From the NCBI RefSeq assembly GCF_018642165.1, contig NZ_JAHHZM010000005.1:372001-436000 (forward strand): a DNA stretch of 64,000 bases, read 5' to 3'. Every line of letters starts with the position of its first letter. The stretch's first letter is position 1. Shown here in pieces: positions 16,743-26,148 of this stretch. Source of the DNA: Echinicola shivajiensis (GTDB lineage: Bacteria > Bacteroidota > Bacteroidia > Cytophagales > Cyclobacteriaceae). The notes under the pieces are model-generated. The model was not told where the DNA came from, searched no databases, and saw only the letters and a program-made list of their open reading frames with translations. A program made the position numbers and the translations under genes.

Positions 16743-19700
16743 ATGTACATGGATGATAAGCCCTTTATTATTTATAAGTCCTCTGCCGGTTCTGGTAAGA
16801 CCTACACGCTGACCCTGGAATACCTAAAGCTGGCCTTGGCAAATGAAACTGCCTTTAAGTCTATTTTGGCGGTGACCTTTACCAATAAGGCTACCCAAGA
16901 GATGAAAAGTAGGATTTTAGAAGAACTTGCCAGGCTAAAAAGGGAGGTGAATCCCAATGAGTTTTTGGATCAGGAGCTGATGCAGCATTTGAAAATGAAT
17001 GCTCAGGAACTTCAAGAGCAGGCTGCTAAAGTCCTCAGCTCAATTTTACATGATTACGCCCAGTTCTCTGTCAGTACCATTGACAGTTTTTTCCAAAAGG
17101 TGGTCAGGGCATTTGCTAGGGAAATAGACCTTCAAGCAAAGTTTGATGTGGCTTTGGATCAGGAGGCTATACTTGAGCAGGTAGTAGACAGGGTAGTGCA
17201 AAACGTTCTCGAAGATCAATATTTGCATAAATGGTTGGTAGATTATGCTTTGACCCAAATTCAAAACGGTAAGTCTTGGGATATAAGGACCAATATCAAA
17301 TCCTTGGGAAGAGAGATTTTTACTGAGAATTTCAAACAGTATCAACAGTTTATCAGGGAGTTTCTAGCGGAAGAAGAGAATATTGAGGCTTTTAAGAAGT
17401 ATTTGGAGCAGAGAAAAGAGGAAATCATTGATGGTGCTTTGGAGCTGAAAAAACAGGCCAATGAGATCAGACAGCAGTTTGGGTTGGAATGGGCTGATTT
17501 TTCCAGGGGCTTTGCAAGTAAATTTGATAAACTAGGAATAAAAGAGGATCCTGTTCCAGAATTGACTGGGCCACAAAAGGAAATGGTGCATGATGAATCC
17601 AAGTGGGCTACTAAAAGCAGCAAGCTAAGGGATGCTATATTTTCAGCATATCATGCTGGATTGGGGGAAATGTGGGGTAAATTGATTCCTATGAGGGCTG
17701 AATGGTTGACTTTTGAGGCCATTAATAAAAATTTTTATGCCTATGGATTATTTAGGAATCTTTTGGATGAGTTGAGAGAATTCAAGGATGAGGAAAACCT
17801 TTTGATGATTTCAGATGCCAATGATTTTCTAAAAGAGATTACCAGAGAAAATGAAGCGCCATTTATTTATGAAAAAGTAGGCAATCAATATCGACATTTT
17901 CTGATAGATGAATTCCAAGATACCTCAGGCTTTCAATGGGAGAGTTTCAAACCACTTTTGGAAAATTCTTTGGCCCAGGGAAATAAAAACCTTTTGGTTG
18001 GAGATGTAAAGCAGTCAATTTACAGATGGAGGGGAGGAGATATGAAGTTATTGTTGGAAAAAGTAGAGGAAGACATCGGCGCTAGACAAATAGCTGTCGA
18101 AAACCTGGATACCAATTACCGTAGTTTGCCAAATATTGTTGATTTCAACAATGCCTTGTTTAAACGACTTCCTGAGCAGTTGCAATTAAGCTTTTCCAAG
18201 CAGATAGGCTTTGATGGTGGGGAAATCCTGAGTAAAGCCTATGAAGATGTAGCCCAAAAGGTTTCGGGGAAAAAGTCTGCAAGTTCTTATAAGGGGAAAG
18301 TCCGCATGGAATTCTTGGAAGAAAGTAGAGAGGAAGAGGTGAAATTCAAAGATAAAGTGGTCGAAAAACTTCCTGAAATGGTAATGCAACTTCAGGATAA
18401 AGGTTATGATCCAAAGGATATCGCTTTTCTGGTCAGGAGAAAAAGTGAGGGAGCTATAATTGCAGATGCCATGATGGCCTATAAATCAGAAAACCCTGAG
18501 CTAAAGTATAGTTTTGAAGTTGTTTCTGATGAATCCATGTTTTTGGACAAGGCCGCCACCGTGAAGGCATTGGTTGCTGGATTGCAGTTTCTGTTGGATC
18601 CAGAGGATAAGGTTCCTTTTCAAACGATGTGGTTTTACTGGTGTAGCTTACACAAAAAGGAAATAGGCCATGATATCTTTGGGGATGAAGCCCATCCAGC
18701 ATGGTTAAGTGAGAAAATAAGAGATTTTGAATCAAAACAAGCTCGGCTTAGTCAACTTCCATTGTTTGAAATGGTGGAGGAACTGATCGTTTTATTGGAT
18801 TTTTATGAGCTGAAGGAAGAGTTGGCCTATATTTCAGGTTTTAAAGAAGCAGTATATGATTATGTGCTTAATAGCAGAGCCGATTTGGTAGGTTTTCTTG
18901 CTTGGTGGGAGGAAAATAGGTCCAAACGTACAGTGAAAATTCCTGAAGGACATAATGCAATGTCCATCATGACCATCCATAAATCCAAAGGTCTTCAGTT
19001 TAAAGTGGTGCTCATGCCATTTTTGAGTTGGGAGATAGTGGATTTTAAAAAGGACAATATTATTTGGTCTCCATTTAAGGACTCATCCCATAATGTGCAG
19101 GCTATTATTCCCTTGACTTTAAGGAAAGAATTATCCGAGTCTGTATTTCAACCCATTCATGAGGAAGAGGTTACAATGTCTTATTTGGACACCTTGAACA
19201 TGATTTATGTGGCCTTGACTAGGGCTGAGGAGGTGCTGTGGAGTTTGAGTCCTTTTAAGATTTTAAAGACAGCCCCATCCTTAAACCCCATTGAGAATAA
19301 TATTAAACTTATTTTTGAAAATGGCGGATTAAAGACCAAAAATGAGGATTTGAGTGAGTTTTATGACCCCGAAACAAAGGTTTTTGATTGGGGGGAATGG
19401 CCTGAAACTGCGGAAAAAGGTGAGGATTTGTTGAAATCTCCCATGGAGCAGTTTTCATGGAAATATAGGGATTGGACGGATTTACTGAAAGTGAAGAAAT
19501 ATGCGGCTGATTTCAGTAAGGAGGGACTAAGCCAAAGACAAAAAAGAAATTTTGGATTGTTGATCCATGAATTATTAGAGCAGTCTCAAAATAAAAAAGG
19601 GGCTTTTAGTTGCTTACAATCCTACTATTTTGAAGGTAGGCTGGATATGGACGAAAAGTTGATTGTTGAGGAGCAACTGGAAAAGCTGTTTTCCAATAAA

Positions 19701-19964
19701 ACTTTTAATGATTGGTTCGAGGGCCCTGGAGAAATGTTGACAGAGCAGGGGGTTATTTTGCCAGGAGGTAGACAAAAAAGGCCGGACAGGGTGATTTTAT
19801 TGGATAATAGCGCTACTGTTGTTGATTTTAAAACTGGAGAGGAAAAGGATCAATATTTCAAACAGGTGAAAGAGTATATGATGCTGCTTGAGGAATTGGG
19901 ACATATGGCTGTAAAGGGTTATTTGTGCTATCTGGAAACAGGGAATATCATTGAAGTAAAATAA
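16743..19964 (+). CDS. AddA-like UvrD-family helicase/nuclease subunit
   Basis: A 1073-aa superfamily 1A helicase with a C-terminal nuclease: the RecB/AddA-like half of a double-strand-break end-resection enzyme. Walker A is SSAGSGKT (residues 13-20), Walker B is LIDEFQD, other helicase motifs are LDTNYRS, MTIHKSKGLQFKVV and YVALTRAEE, and the C-terminal PD-(D/E)XK core is VVDFKTGEE. Its product should load on DNA ends in the cytoplasm and feed RecA-dependent repair. It is separated by one base from the AddB-like gene, as expected for an operon coding a heterodimer. A second ATG (16749) two codons in is an equally possible start. Confidence 0.88.
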   Translation: MYMDDKPFIIYKSSAGSGKTYTLTLEYLKLALANETAFKSILAVTFTNKATQEMKSRILEELARLKREVNPNEFLDQELMQHLKMNAQELQEQAAKVLSSILHDYAQFSVSTIDSFFQKVVRAFAREIDLQAKFDVALDQEAILEQVVDRVVQNVLEDQYLHKWLVDYALTQIQNGKSWDIRTNIKSLGREIFTENFKQYQQFIREFLAEEENIEAFKKYLEQRKEEIIDGALELKKQANEIRQQFGLEWADFSRGFASKFDKLGIKEDPVPELTGPQKEMVHDESKWATKSSKLRDAIFSAYHAGLGEMWGKLIPMRAEWLTFEAINKNFYAYGLFRNLLDELREFKDEENLLMISDANDFLKEITRENEAPFIYEKVGNQYRHFLIDEFQDTSGFQWESFKPLLENSLAQGNKNLLVGDVKQSIYRWRGGDMKLLLEKVEEDIGARQIAVENLDTNYRSLPNIVDFNNALFKRLPEQLQLSFSKQIGFDGGEILSKAYEDVAQKVSGKKSASSYKGKVRMEFLEESREEEVKFKDKVVEKLPEMVMQLQDKGYDPKDIAFLVRRKSEGAIIADAMMAYKSENPELKYSFEVVSDESMFLDKAATVKALVAGLQFLLDPEDKVPFQTMWFYWCSLHKKEIGHDIFGDEAHPAWLSEKIRDFESKQARLSQLPLFEMVEELIVLLDFYELKEELAYISGFKEAVYDYVLNSRADLVGFLAWWEENRSKRTVKIPEGHNAMSIMTIHKSKGLQFKVVLMPFLSWEIVDFKKDNIIWSPFKDSSHNVQAIIPLTLRKELSESVFQPIHEEEVTMSYLDTLNMIYVALTRAEEVLWSLSPFKILKTAPSLNPIENNIKLIFENGGLKTKNEDLSEFYDPETKVFDWGEWPETAEKGEDLLKSPMEQFSWKYRDWTDLLKVKKYAADFSKEGLSQRQKRNFGLLIHELLEQSQNKKGAFSCLQSYYFEGRLDMDEKLIVEEQLEKLFSNKTFNDWFEGPGEMLTEQGVILPGGRQKRPDRVILLDNSATVVDFKTGEEKDQYFKQVKEYMMLLEELGHMAVKGYLCYLETGNIIEVK

Positions 19965-19965
19965 T

Positions 19966-22827
19966 ATGCAGGGATTTCTAAAAGATACTGCCAAGGATTT
20001 GCTGGATAGATATCCAGACCTAAAAGAAGTGACGATCATCCTTCCCAATAGAAGGGCAGGCTTGTTTTTTACCAAATATCTTGGTCAATTAATCAGCCAA
20101 CCAATGTGGATGCCTGCTGTTAGAACAGTGGAAGACTTATTTTATGAGTTGGCGGGGCAGCGGCCGACCGATCAACTTAGCCTTATTTTTGAACTATATA
20201 AGGTGTATAAGGAGTTGCAGCCAGATCCTGAACCATTCGATAGGTTTTATTATTGGGGAGAGATGATCCTTAAGGATTTCAATGATATAGACCAGTTTTT
20301 GGTGGATCATGAAAAGCTTTATGGGCTTTTGTCAGATATAAAAGAAGTTGAATCAGATTTAAGTTTTTTGACCAAAGATCAAATTGAGCTGATTAAGCAA
20401 TTTTGGAAATCTTTTGAGAGAGAAGGTAGAGGTCATCAGGATAAGTTTCTCCGGTTTTGGCAATTATTAAGCACCTTGTATGATAGGTTTCAAGAGGAGT
20501 TGAATGTTGCTGGTTATTCTTATTCAGGTAAGTTGTACCGAAAGGTCGTTGAGCAATTGGATGCTCTTGAGCAACCGTCTAAGCATTATGTTTTCGTGGG
20601 ATTTAATGCCTTTACCGCTACTGAAGAAAAATTGATAAAGCATTATGTGGCAAATTTTGGTGCAGAGGTCTATTGGGATTTGGATGCTTATTATACCCTA
20701 AATCCGCAACAAGAGGCAGGTCTGTTCTTCAGGGATTATCGAAAGGATAAAATACTTGGGCGAACCTTTGCAAAGGAACTACCCAATAATATTGTTTCCA
20801 ATCCAGCCAAGATCAAAGTGTATGTGACCCCGTTGAAGGTTAATCAAGCCAATTTGGTAGGCCGAATTCTTGATAAGGTAATGCCAGGTGAAAACTTGGA
20901 AGAAACCGTTGTGATTCTCCCTGATGAGCAATTATTGTTTCCTGTGATGCACCAATTACCTGAACATATAGATCGGGTCAATGTGACCATGGGGTATCCA
21001 GTAAGAAATGCTCCTGTCTACGCCTTTTTGGAGTCTTTATTGGATTTACAACGCTATGTTAAGGTAGAGGATTCTAAGATATATTTCTATCATCAAGTGG
21101 TTAAGGATTTACTTTCTAGCACCTATTTGAAGTCAGGAAATGAAGCTTTTGTCAAAGAGTTACTGGGAAAAATCCAGAAACAAAACCAGATTTATATAAG
21201 CCAAGATGATTTAGCGGTAGGGGGAGAGTTTTATCGACTAGTGTTCCAACGATTATCTCCAGATCAGCTTTTTGATTATTTGGAATCCTTAATGATCGGT
21301 TTGGCAAATCGGCTAAAGGAGGACCCTCTACAGGGCAGTTATCTCTATCAATGCCATAAACAATTGGTGAGGCTAAAAGAAATTTTTCAATCCCAATCAG
21401 ATATAGCGTTTAACCTAAAATTCTTTATAAGATTATTTAGGCAAATATTTAAGGAAGTCAGATTGCCCTTTGAGGGAGAACCTCTGGCAGGCTTGCAGAT
21501 TATGGGGGTTTTAGAATCCAGAAACCTTGATTTCAGAAGGGTGATCATAGCCAATATGAATGAAGGGAGCTTTCCGCCCTCAGCAGCCCTGAATTCCTTG
21601 GTACCTTTTAATCTAAGAAGGGCATTTGGCTTGCCTGTTCAGGAGCAGAATGATGCCATCTATGCGTATACTTTTTATAGGTTGCTTCATAGAGCGGAAG
21701 AGGTGCACATGGTTTATTCTACAGCTGCAGACCAAGGTAAAGTAGGGGAGAAAAGCCGTTATATTCAGCAAATGATGGCTGAAATGGGAGTTGATATTGA
21801 GGAAGAAGTGGTGTTTGTCCCTGTAGATCTTCAGCAGTCAAAAGAGATCAGTATTGCTAAAACTCCCGAAATCAGTGCGATTTTGGAAAAGTATGCGCTG
21901 CAGGAAAATGGAAAGTCTGTGACAGCCTTTTCTCCATCTGCATTGAGTGTATGGCTAGACTGTAGGCTGAAGTTTTATTTCCAGTATCTCGCCAATATCA
22001 AAGAAAAGGAAAAAGTAGAGGAGGAAGTTAGTGCTTCTGTATTTGGGAATTTAGCTCATTATAGCCTGGAGTTTCTTTATAAGGGCTTTATGGAGAGAAA
22101 GCAAAGAAAAGTGGTCGAGAAGGAAGATTTCGAACAGTTGTCCAAATATATCTTCCCTTCCATAGAAAAGGCAATTCGGGATTTTTATCATCTAGATGAA
22201 GCTGCTGATACGAAATTGTCCGGCCAAATGGCTATTGTGAGGGATGTCCTACAAAAGTACATTAAAGCTCTTTTGGAGCTGGATAAGGAGGGCGCGCCAT
22301 TTGAGTTGGTGAGTTTGGAAAAGGATATGCATTATCAGGCAGAAGTGCCTGTAGAGGTAAATGGCCGTTCGTACGAAATCGTCATTAGAGGGATTATAGA
22401 TAGGGTAGATAAGCAAGGTGGAGTGGTGCGTTTGATTGATTATAAATCTGGAAAAGATCAGAAAGAGTTTCCTTCTGTGGATTCATTATTTGACCGGGAG
22501 CATCCTAAGCGGAATAAGGCTGCTATGCAGACCATGATTTATGGTATGTTATATCAGAGAAAGTTCCCTGAAAACCGATTGGCACTCAAGCCTGCTATTT
22601 ATAATTTAAGAGAAATATTTAGCAAAGATTTTAATCCTTATTTGCAATTGAAAGAGGGTAGGAGTAAGGCTGAAGAAGTAAATGATTATCGGGATTATCA
22701 GGAAAAATTTGAGCAAGGACTTAAAGGTTTGCTTCAGGAGATTTTTGATTTGGAGGTTCCTTTCAGTCAGACAGAGGATTTGGATAAATGCCAATATTGT
22801 CCTTATAAGCAAATTTGTGGAAGGTAA
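19966..22827 (+). CDS. AddB-like PD-(D/E)XK nuclease subunit
   Basis: A 953-aa partner of the preceding helicase. A degenerate helicase-like N-terminus (ILPNRRAGLFF, lacking a Walker A loop) is followed by a C-terminal nuclease domain with RGIIDRVD and LIDYKSGKDQ. Four cysteines flank the nuclease: C666 (WLDC) and the terminal C942, C945 and C951 (CQYCPYKQICGR). This is the spacing of the iron-sulphur staple of AddB-type nucleases. It probably provides DNA-end recognition and second-strand cleavage. The pair ends at a strong terminator. Confidence 0.87.
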   Translation: MQGFLKDTAKDLLDRYPDLKEVTIILPNRRAGLFFTKYLGQLISQPMWMPAVRTVEDLFYELAGQRPTDQLSLIFELYKVYKELQPDPEPFDRFYYWGEMILKDFNDIDQFLVDHEKLYGLLSDIKEVESDLSFLTKDQIELIKQFWKSFEREGRGHQDKFLRFWQLLSTLYDRFQEELNVAGYSYSGKLYRKVVEQLDALEQPSKHYVFVGFNAFTATEEKLIKHYVANFGAEVYWDLDAYYTLNPQQEAGLFFRDYRKDKILGRTFAKELPNNIVSNPAKIKVYVTPLKVNQANLVGRILDKVMPGENLEETVVILPDEQLLFPVMHQLPEHIDRVNVTMGYPVRNAPVYAFLESLLDLQRYVKVEDSKIYFYHQVVKDLLSSTYLKSGNEAFVKELLGKIQKQNQIYISQDDLAVGGEFYRLVFQRLSPDQLFDYLESLMIGLANRLKEDPLQGSYLYQCHKQLVRLKEIFQSQSDIAFNLKFFIRLFRQIFKEVRLPFEGEPLAGLQIMGVLESRNLDFRRVIIANMNEGSFPPSAALNSLVPFNLRRAFGLPVQEQNDAIYAYTFYRLLHRAEEVHMVYSTAADQGKVGEKSRYIQQMMAEMGVDIEEEVVFVPVDLQQSKEISIAKTPEISAILEKYALQENGKSVTAFSPSALSVWLDCRLKFYFQYLANIKEKEKVEEEVSASVFGNLAHYSLEFLYKGFMERKQRKVVEKEDFEQLSKYIFPSIEKAIRDFYHLDEAADTKLSGQMAIVRDVLQKYIKALLELDKEGAPFELVSLEKDMHYQAEVPVEVNGRSYEIVIRGIIDRVDKQGGVVRLIDYKSGKDQKEFPSVDSLFDREHPKRNKAAMQTMIYGMLYQRKFPENRLALKPAIYNLREIFSKDFNPYLQLKEGRSKAEEVNDYRDYQEKFEQGLKGLLQEIFDLEVPFSQTEDLDKCQYCPYKQICGR

Positions 22828-22854
22828 TATTCCAAGAAAAAATTGAATGGTTAT

Positions 22855-22890
22855 AGGCCGGAAAAAATCCTTTTTCCGGCCTTGTTTTTT
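22855..22890. terminator. Terminator between AddB-like and YciI-like genes
   Basis: AGGCCGGAAAAA and TTTTTCCGGCCT form a 12-bp stem with loop ATCC, followed by TGTTTTTT. Placed between convergent genes, probably mainly used by the plus-strand operon. Confidence 0.85.
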
Positions 22891-22907
22891 ATTAGGTTTT
22901 CCAATTG

Positions 22908-23360
22908 TTAAATTTCAATTTTTTGAATCTTTTCGTGAATTTCTGGTATGGCCATGACGGCTGCTGAACCATACCATTCAAGTAACTCCATGGTCAAAAC
23001 ACCGGTTTTGACCGCAGGGTCTTCATTGGTCAATTCCTTTGCTTCCTCCAGGTTGTCTACATCAAAAAGGAAAATTCCACGGAGCTCGCCATCACCAAAA
23101 AAAGGACCTGCCAAAACCAATTTTTTTGCATCTACCATATGTCCAATATGAGCCATATGTCCTTCCTGAATTTTGTCTCTTTCTTCATCGGAATAGTTTG
23201 CTACATCTGGTCCTCTTTTTAGTAATGCCATGACATATTTTTTCATTCCATAGTCATCGGCTTTATATTTTTCTGCAAGGTCAGGGTCATATTTTTCCTG
23301 ACCAAATGCTGCCAGATGCAGCACCAATAATAAGGGTATTATTACAATTAGTTTTTTCAT
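22908..23360 (-). CDS. Secreted YciI-like (YCII domain) protein
   Basis: A 150-aa protein with an N-terminal Sec signal peptide (KKLIVIIPLLLVLHLAAFGQ, residues 2-21) and a YCII-related ferredoxin-like domain: MKKYVMALLKRGP, HMAHIGHMVDAKKLVLAGPF, GIFLFDVDNLEEAKEL and DPAVKTG. The HxxHI/H region and the D of the DPAV segment match the conserved putative active site of YciI proteins. Most YciI proteins are cytoplasmic, so export is unusual. Enzymatic activity is unknown. Confidence 0.8.
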   Translation of the reverse strand: MKKLIVIIPLLLVLHLAAFGQEKYDPDLAEKYKADDYGMKKYVMALLKRGPDVANYSDEERDKIQEGHMAHIGHMVDAKKLVLAGPFFGDGELRGIFLFDVDNLEEAKELTNEDPAVKTGVLTMELLEWYGSAAVMAIPEIHEKIQKIEI

Positions 23361-24024
23361 GATTTACAGGGTTTATATATGAAGTTTTTACTATTGAGTG
23401 CTGGTAAATATTTTATGGTTAAACAGGTATAAATAACCTATTGTTGTTTTTTGCTTTGAGTCCATTTAACAGGATTTTCTAAGGTCTTATTCTCTCCCTA
23501 TAATAGGAGAAAAATAGCAGAGGATCTTTACTAGGAAAAATACCTAATAGTTTTAAAAAAAGGAAGGTAAATGTTGTGCTTTTTTCTATCCCTTTTTTAC
23601 GGAACATTGCTGGGGATTTGATGAACAGTAATTACAGAATTATAGCTTTTTGTTTGTGTCAAATTGGGGCGGAAAGGAGGGGGCTTTTTATGGGGATACA
23701 GCAGGTGATAGAAGGGAGGATTTTCTAAGGAATTGATAAGAAACAATGGGGTTGGCTCAAGGGTGAAGTGGTTTAATTGATGGACGAATAGAGGTGGGTA
23801 AGGAGGGAAAAACAGTCAAAAACGGATTAAATAGCAATAAATACTGCTTTTAGAAATGTTGGGGAATACCAAAGGATGAATTGTTTTAGTGGAATTTATT
23901 AGGTTATAAAATAATTTAATTGATTTAGTATAAAGTATTGATAAAAAGAATATTAAAATAATTTTAGATAAAACTAAATAAGTTTAAGCTAAATAATTTA
24001 GGTATGTCTAAAACAAAATAAGGG
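23361..24024. other. Gene-free region with G-rich plus-strand patch
   Basis: About 660 bases with no supportable ORF in any frame. From about 23640 to 23830 the plus strand is strongly purine-rich, with GGGG-C-GG-AAA-GG-A-GGGGG at 23666-23683, which could form a G-quadruplex. The last 200 bases before the promoter are very AT-rich. Nothing else is recognised. Confidence 0.4.
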
Positions 24025-24056
24025 TTTGTTATCAGGTTTTGGGTGGCCTATTTTTG
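24025..24056 (+). promoter_or_regulatory. Bacteroidota-type promoter of the signalling protein
   Basis: TTTG at 24025-24028, a 20-base spacer, then TATTTTTG at 24049-24056 matches both boxes of the Bacteroidota consensus. The predicted start (about 24063) leaves a leader of about 33 nt before the ATG at 24096. Confidence 0.7.
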
Positions 24057-24095
24057 GAGATATTTTTTTATCTTAGTTGCTTACTCAAAAGAGGA

Positions 24096-25274
24096 ATGAA
24101 ATCTAGTTTTAGAATCCCCTTAATTTATATTTTAATAGGAAGTGCCTGGGTGGCTTTTTCCTCATTTTATTTGGGAGAAATTTTAGAAGAAATCGGAGTT
24201 GCCAAGTATGTTTGGTTTGAGGTATTCAAGGCCGTCTTCTTTGTGATAGTTTCAGGTGTGTTGATTTACTTTTTGGTGGATCGTGCTTTGGTGCGTGAGC
24301 GTAATCTATGGAGTAGTTATTTTTCCATGTTTATGTACAGCCCCATATATAAGTGGTTAGTCCGAAAGGAAGAGCAGACGATCTTTGCAGTAAATCTTAT
24401 AGCAGAGCAAAATTTCGAATCGGGCAGGATTGGTAAAAAAGACCTGGAATTTAATGAAGTCATTTCCCTGAGTGAGGAAGATAATGCAAGGATTTTTAGT
24501 GAAGGAAACTGTCTGATTCAGGATGTGAAAGTGAAGGATAAAAACGGGAATATCAGGGTACTCGATTTGTATACTATTCCTCTCAAAAAGGATGCTAATG
24601 AATTCATTGTTATTACGGCTGTGGATAATACAGACTTGAGAAAAACCTTAAAAGAAAAGACACAACTTAATACTGATTTAAGACAGCAAAATGACTTGCT
24701 GAAAAAGTATTCATATATGAATTCCCATAACCTCAGAAGGCCGCTTTCAAACATACTTGGAATAATTAATTTGATTGATTCAAATGGTAAGAAATCAGAA
24801 GATATTATAAACTTACTCAAGCAATCTTCTGAACAACTAGATATAGAAGTAAGAAAGATGAATGATATTTTAAATAAAGATAATCTACAGGTAGAAATGT
24901 CAGATGGAATAAAAGGTGGCCAAATCAAATCCGTGCTTGTGGTGGATGATGACAAGGTACAACATATGATTAATAGGAGGATTCTACTTAAATGCAATCC
25001 TGATCTAGAATTGCATTTTTTTGATAATCCAATTGAAGCACTGGACTGGATAAAAAACAATTCGGTTGACAAACTTTTGTTGGATATAAATATGCCTGAA
25101 ATGAAAGGCTGGGAATTTTTGGATCATCTAATTGAGTTGGGAATATATGTAGATGTAAAAATGCTTTCCTCTTCTATAGATCCCAGAGATGAGGAAAAAA
25201 GCAAACAATATGATATGATTAGTGGTTTTCTGACGAAGCCACTAAGGAAAGAGGCCTTGGATGATATCCTTTAG
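24096..25274 (+). CDS. Membrane H-box/receiver signalling protein lacking an ATPase domain
   Basis: A 392-aa protein: two membrane segments (about residues 6-26 and 36-60), a PAS-like sensory region (about 75-185), a coiled-coil linker, and a histidine-kinase dimerisation helix with the H-box NSHNLRRPLSNILG (H211). A complete receiver domain follows directly, with acidic pocket VDDDK, phospho-acceptor D330 in LLLDINMP, the SSS switch and FLTKPL. No N, G1, F or G2 boxes of a HATPase_c domain occur between H-box and receiver, so it cannot phosphorylate itself. It may act as a membrane phosphorelay acceptor for another kinase. The start is chosen because the upstream TTG (24039) lies inside the promoter. 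Transcribed just before mlaEFD. Confidence 0.8.
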   Translation: MKSSFRIPLIYILIGSAWVAFSSFYLGEILEEIGVAKYVWFEVFKAVFFVIVSGVLIYFLVDRALVRERNLWSSYFSMFMYSPIYKWLVRKEEQTIFAVNLIAEQNFESGRIGKKDLEFNEVISLSEEDNARIFSEGNCLIQDVKVKDKNGNIRVLDLYTIPLKKDANEFIVITAVDNTDLRKTLKEKTQLNTDLRQQNDLLKKYSYMNSHNLRRPLSNILGIINLIDSNGKKSEDIINLLKQSSEQLDIEVRKMNDILNKDNLQVEMSDGIKGGQIKSVLVVDDDKVQHMINRRILLKCNPDLELHFFDNPIEALDWIKNNSVDKLLLDINMPEMKGWEFLDHLIELGIYVDVKMLSSSIDPRDEEKSKQYDMISGFLTKPLRKEALDDIL

Positions 25275-25347
25275 AATTTAAATTATCCAGATTATATAAA
25301 GCCTAATCTATCTAAAATTATTAGTTTCGCACTTTCATTTAATTTCT

Positions 25348-26145
25348 ATGGCTGATAAATCAACTAAAAACGAAAATATCATAAGCCCCAAGATAGATAA
25401 AATGCTGCTGGCACTGACGGATGCCTTTGCTTTTGTCAAAAGATTCTTTGTGGAGGTTTGGTTGCCTCCATATGAATTTAAAGAAGTAATCCGACAGTGT
25501 TATAAGATAGGCTATAATTCTTTGGCCTTGATTTCTCTTACAGGTTTTATTGTTGGGATAGTATTTACAAATCAATCCAGGCCTTCCTTATCGGAGTTTG
25601 GAGCTACCTCATGGTTGCCTGCATTGATTTCAATAGCTATCGTTAGGGCCATGGGACCTTTGGTGACAGCCTTGATTGCTGCTGGAAAAGTAGGCTCGAG
25701 CATAGGTGCTGAAATAGGTTCCATGAAAGTTACTGAGCAGATAGATGCCATGGAGGTGTCTGCAACCAATCCTTTTAAATTTTTGGTAGTAACCCGCGTA
25801 CTAGCTTCTACATTTATGATTCCTATATTGGTGATGTACACAGATTTTGTGGCCCTAATGGGGGCATTTTTATCGGTGCATAGTAAAGAGATGGTTAGCA
25901 TCAATACCTTTTTTGTTCAGGTATTTGAAGCTATTTCCTTTTTGGATATATTTTCCTCTATCATTAAGTCACTTGTTTTTGGTTTTACAATCGGAATAGT
26001 GGGTTGTTATAAGGGGTATCATTCCTCTAAAGGAACAGAAGGTGTCGGAAAGGCAGCCAATGCAGCAGTGGTCTTGGCCATGTTCTTGATCTTCATTGAG
26101 GAGTTGTTGGCATTACAGATCGTTAACTTTTTGAGAATGTCATAA
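25348..26145 (+). CDS. mlaE: Phospholipid ABC transporter permease MlaE
   Basis: The inner-membrane permease of the Mla-type lipid transporter that keeps outer-membrane lipid asymmetry. The 265-aa protein has about five hydrophobic segments and the conserved permease region AIVRAMGPLVTALIAAGKVG followed by IGAEIGSMKVTEQIDAMEV. It is followed 3 bases later by the ATPase gene and then the MCE-domain gene, giving the order E-F-D. No mlaB or mlaC lies in the cluster. The start ATG fits the family, with a hydrophilic N-terminal amphipathic region. Confidence 0.93.
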   Translation: MADKSTKNENIISPKIDKMLLALTDAFAFVKRFFVEVWLPPYEFKEVIRQCYKIGYNSLALISLTGFIVGIVFTNQSRPSLSEFGATSWLPALISIAIVRAMGPLVTALIAAGKVGSSIGAEIGSMKVTEQIDAMEVSATNPFKFLVVTRVLASTFMIPILVMYTDFVALMGAFLSVHSKEMVSINTFFVQVFEAISFLDIFSSIIKSLVFGFTIGIVGCYKGYHSSKGTEGVGKAANAAVVLAMFLIFIEELLALQIVNFLRMS

Positions 26146-26148
26146 GCT

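Noticed and set aside
24518-25072. 184-codon minus-strand frame inside the signalling gene
   Set aside because: Antisense to a well-supported protein with all domain motifs; Ser/Leu/Phe-rich composition is typical of a shadow frame.
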